DNA of 7,082 bases from NCBI GenBank assembly GCA_030054015.1, contig JASGCR010000111.1, forward strand, positions 1 through 7,082, in the 5' to 3' direction. The notes beneath the pieces were generated by a model. The model had not been told where the DNA came from and did not search any database. It saw nothing but the letters and a program-made list of their open reading frames with translations. Made by a program: the position numbers and the translations under genes. Positions 5,132 through 7,082 of this stretch are shown here, piece after piece. How positions within the stretch are numbered: the stretch's first letter is position 1; every line of letters begins with the position of its first letter. This stretch comes from Candidatus Symbiobacter sp. (lineage in GTDB: Bacteria > Pseudomonadota > Alphaproteobacteria > Elsterales > Elsteraceae).

Positions 5132-5882
5132 TCAAAAAGGTGGGGTCGGGAAAACCACCACGGCGGTGAATCTGGCCACCGGATTGGCGGCATCCCAGGT
5201 GCGTACCTTGGTGATTGATCTTGACCCGCAAGGCAATGCCTCAACCGGGCTTGGGATTGACCGCGCCCATCGTGCGACCACATCGTACCAGGTGCTGCTG
5301 AAACAAGCCTCGCTCGCCGCCGCGATTCAAACGACTTTGGTGCCGATGTTGGATGTGATACCGGCCTCGGTCGATTTGTCGGGGGCGGAAATTGAATTGG
5401 TCGATGATGGCAAACGCGAGCATCGTTTGCGCGATGTCTTGGCACTTGCCGCGCTGGATTATGAATTTGTCTTTATCGATTGCCCGCCTTCTTTGGGTTT
5501 GCTCACGGTCAATGCGCTGGTGGCGGCGGATGCGGTGCTGGTGCCGTTGCAATGCGAGTTTTATGCCCTCGAAGGCTTGTCGCATTTGATCCGCACGATT
5601 GAGCGGGTGAAACGCAATTTGAATCCGCGCTTGGAAATCCAGGGGGTGGTGCTGACCATGTTTGACGGACGCAATAATTTATCGGGGCAGGTGGCCGCCG
5701 ATGTGCGGGGACATTTTGGCGACAAGGTTTATGAGACGATGATCCCGCGCAATGTGCGGGTGTCCGAAGCCCCATCATTCGGAAAACCTGTGATGCTGTA
5801 TGATTTTCAATCGGCGGGAGCGCAAGCCTATGCCCATTTGGCTGGCGAAGTATTGCGACGCGAAGGACGGAGAGTGGCGTGA
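5091..5882 (+). CDS. parA: Chromosome partitioning ATPase ParA
   Basis: ParA (Soj family) is the ATPase that binds DNA non-specifically as an ATP dimer and moves ParB-parS complexes to segregate the replicated origin. It is 263 aa, the usual chromosomal-type length, and lacks the N-terminal helix-turn-helix of many plasmid ParAs. The deviant Walker A KGGVGKTTT is at 16-24 with signature Lys16 and catalytic Lys21. The A' segment LVIDLDPQGN is at 40-49 and Walker B FVFIDCPPS at 126-134. The C-terminal IPRNVRVSEAPSFGKP, typical of chromosomal ParA, is at 218-233. The start is GTG with AAGGAG 7 nt upstream. It overlaps rsmG by 41 bp at its start and parB by 4 bp (GTGA) at its end, indicating tight co-translation. 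Confidence 0.97.
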   Translation: MSIGKKTRIIAIVNQKGGVGKTTTAVNLATGLAASQVRTLVIDLDPQGNASTGLGIDRAHRATTSYQVLLKQASLAAAIQTTLVPMLDVIPASVDLSGAEIELVDDGKREHRLRDVLALAALDYEFVFIDCPPSLGLLTVNALVAADAVLVPLQCEFYALEGLSHLIRTIERVKRNLNPRLEIQGVVLTMFDGRNNLSGQVAADVRGHFGDKVYETMIPRNVRVSEAPSFGKPVMLYDFQSAGAQAYAHLAGEVLRREGRRVA

Positions 5883-6898
5883 CCCCCAATGACGAAGCCC
5901 GTAAACGTGGATTAGGCCGTGGATTATCTTCGTTGCTTGGCGAAGATGATGCGGCCCCAGTATCGGTGTCGCCGCAAGCGATTTCGCGCTTACCGATTGA
6001 TCTTTTGCTGCCCAATCCGTGGCAACCGCGCCAGGTCTTTAACCCCGAAGCGATGGAAAGCCTGGTCGCCTCGGTGCGAGAACGCGGCGTGATTCAGCCG
6101 ATTTTGGTGCGGGCGAGCCAGGATCAGCCCGGCCATTACCAAATTATTGCCGGCGAACGGCGGTGGCGGGCGGCCCAGGCGGCAAAATTACACGAAATTC
6201 CGGTGGTGGTGCGGCAATTAAGCGATTCCGAGGCGTTGGAATTGGCTTTGATTGAAAACATCCAACGGTCGGATTTATCGCCGCTCGAAGAAGCCAAGGC
6301 CTATCGCCGCCTGATGGATGAATTTCACCACACCCAGGAAATATTGGCGCAATCATTGGGGAAATCGCGCAGCCACATTGCCAATAGCTTGCGCCTTTTA
6401 TCGCTTCCCGAATCGGTGCAAAAATTAATCGAACAGGGGAAATTATCGAGCGGCCATGCCCGCGCCTTGATCACCGCACCCGACCCGGTTTTGCTTGCGG
6501 AACAAGTCATTGCCCTCGATTTATCGGTGCGCGAAACCGAGAAACTGGCGCAACAAGCCAAAGGAAAATCGCCCCGCGACGCCTCTTTGCCAAGCGCGGA
6601 TGAGGGGGCGGAGCAGCCCCAAACCGGGTTCCCCCTGGGTCACCCCCAGGGTCGCGCCCTGGGCCAGGCCTCGTCCTTTGGCAAGCCCGCCCATCCGACC
6701 CCGTCCCCGCCTAATCCCAATCAGGGGCATATCGATGCCGACCGCCAGGCCCTGGAGCGTGATCTCAGTAATTTGATGGGGCTTAAGGTCGCCATTGATC
6801 ATCGCGGTCAGGGCGGAAAAATTAGCGTTTATTATGAGAATCTTGACCAATTAGATGCCATTGTTATCCGCTTAAACCACGCGCCGGGGAAGAATTGA
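5879..6898 (+). CDS. parB: Chromosome partitioning protein ParB
   Basis: ParB (Spo0J family) is a CTPase clamp that loads at parS, spreads along DNA and stimulates ParA. It is 339 aa, some 40-50 longer than common alphaproteobacterial ParBs. The N-terminal ParA-contact motif LGRGLSSLLG is at 12-21. The CTP-binding domain holds NPWQPRQVF at 46-54, GERRWRA at 92-98 and ENIQRSDLSPLEEA at 126-139. The parS-reading helix-turn-helix (TQEILAQSLGKSRSHIANSLRLL) is around 152-174. A linker rich in Pro, Gly and Ser covers about 229-285, followed by the C-terminal dimerisation domain (DRQALERDLSNLMGLKV to the end). The GTG start overlaps the parA stop as GTGA, with GGAG 6 nt upstream. The extra length lies in the linker, whose DNA is full of short palindromes. 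The stop codon overlaps a repeat-like end (GACGCTCTTT). Confidence 0.97.
   Translation: MTPNDEARKRGLGRGLSSLLGEDDAAPVSVSPQAISRLPIDLLLPNPWQPRQVFNPEAMESLVASVRERGVIQPILVRASQDQPGHYQIIAGERRWRAAQAAKLHEIPVVVRQLSDSEALELALIENIQRSDLSPLEEAKAYRRLMDEFHHTQEILAQSLGKSRSHIANSLRLLSLPESVQKLIEQGKLSSGHARALITAPDPVLLAEQVIALDLSVRETEKLAQQAKGKSPRDASLPSADEGAEQPQTGFPLGHPQGRALGQASSFGKPAHPTPSPPNPNQGHIDADRQALERDLSNLMGLKVAIDHRGQGGKISVYYENLDQLDAIVIRLNHAPGKN
6587..6684. repeat. Hairpin-rich segment inside the ParB linker
   Basis: It is bounded by TTGCCAA (6587-6593) and TTGGCAA (6678-6684), an inverted pair. Inside, GGGGC 6605-6609 pairs with GCCCC 6616-6620, and CCCTGGG 6633-6639 with CCCAGGG 6645-6651. CCAGGG 6646-6651 can instead pair with CCCTGG 6657-6662. 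It reads in frame through residues ~237-269 of ParB. It is not a clear copy of the intergenic element, though CCTGGG/CCCAGG motifs recall its core. Confidence 0.5.
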
Positions 6899-6934
6899 CG
6901 CTCTTTCGTTCGAGCGACCAGAAAGCAAGAGCGT
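6898..6934. repeat. Short inverted repeat at the parB stop codon
   Basis: ACGCTCTT (6898-6905) pairs with AAGAGCGT (6927-6934), with an inner TCGT-TCGA-GCGA hairpin at 6906-6917. GACGCTCTTT at 6897-6906 equals the closing end of repeat copy 2 and contributes the last two bases of the parB stop. The run after the stem on the + strand is A's, not T's, so it is not a standard terminator for parB. Confidence 0.6.
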
Positions 6935-6940
6935 AAAAAA

Positions 6941-7082
6941 GAGAGCGTCATTACCCGCCGCGCAGCCAAAGAGCGGTAAAAAGAGAGCGTAATTACCCGC
7001 CGCGCAGCCAAAGAGCGGCAAAAAAGGGGGCGTCATTACCCGCCGCGCAGCCAAAGAGCGGCAAAAAAGGGAGCGTCATTAC
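6941..7082 (+). repeat. Tandem array of the repeat-element end
   Basis: The units are 6941-6982 (42 bp), 6983-7025 (43 bp), 7026-7068 (43 bp) and a partial one at 7069-7082 cut by the window edge. Each begins with GCGTCATTACCCGCC, the left end of the intergenic element, continues GCGCAGCCAAAGAGCGG and closes with an A-run of 5-6. Each unit has a small GCCGC/GCGGC hairpin. Differences are single bases: GTAATT for GTCATT in unit 2, GGGGG for GAGAG in unit 3, GCGGT for GCGGC in unit 1. The total copy number is unknown. No gene lies in 6899-7082. Confidence 0.9.

Noticed and set aside
6872..7054. 60-codon open frame on the minus strand
   Set aside because: It is the tandem repeat read without stops; its peptide repeats LFGCAAGN with the DNA units and has no independent support.
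6941..7082. CRISPR array
   Set aside because: The units are contiguous 42-43 bp tandem repeats with no unique spacers between them.

Overview
The window carries the conserved alphaproteobacterial block mnmE - mnmG - rsmG - parA - parB, all on the + strand. The evidence for Alphaproteobacteria is the gene order, the mixed use of GTG and ATG starts, moderately GC-rich coding sequence, and two perfect parS sites close to parAB. I cannot assign an order or genus from the sequence alone. The block usually lies near the chromosome origin, but I see no convincing oriC in this window.

Layout. Bases 1-216 hold a palindromic repeat element with many hairpins (copy 1) and then a clear ribosome binding site for mnmE. 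mnmE (217-1698, GTG start) carries a perfect parS site in codons 6-11. The 618 bases between mnmE and mnmG hold an inverted second copy of the element, an AT-rich stretch with one candidate 31-residue membrane peptide, two broken ends of the element, a second perfect parS, and a sigma70-like promoter placed to give an almost leaderless mnmG message. mnmG (2317-4332), rsmG (4337-5131), parA (5091-5882) and parB (5879-6898) are packed end to end or overlapping. After parB comes a tandem array of the element's end sequence, which runs off the window.

How the genes work together. MnmE and MnmG form the complex that modifies the wobble uridine (U34) of certain tRNAs, and RsmG methylates G527 of 16S rRNA. 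All three therefore act on decoding. ParA and ParB, with the two parS sites, form the chromosome segregation system. Because one parS lies inside mnmE and the other about 65 bp upstream of the mnmG start, ParB loading and spreading occur over the tRNA-modification genes.

The least ordinary part is the repeat family. The copy at 1729-1874 can fold into a four-way junction (outer stem plus three arms) with no unpaired base at the junction. The other full copy, at 9-171, is inverted. The two share a 35-bp hairpin core exactly, but the side arms differ in sequence while keeping their pairing. Pieces of the same family lie beside parS 2, at the parB stop codon and in the array after parB. Other unusual points are nine-base G and C runs near the starts of mnmG and rsmG, a hairpin-rich insertion in the ParB linker, and a 12-bp repeat coding an RAPD/RAPT tail on MnmG.
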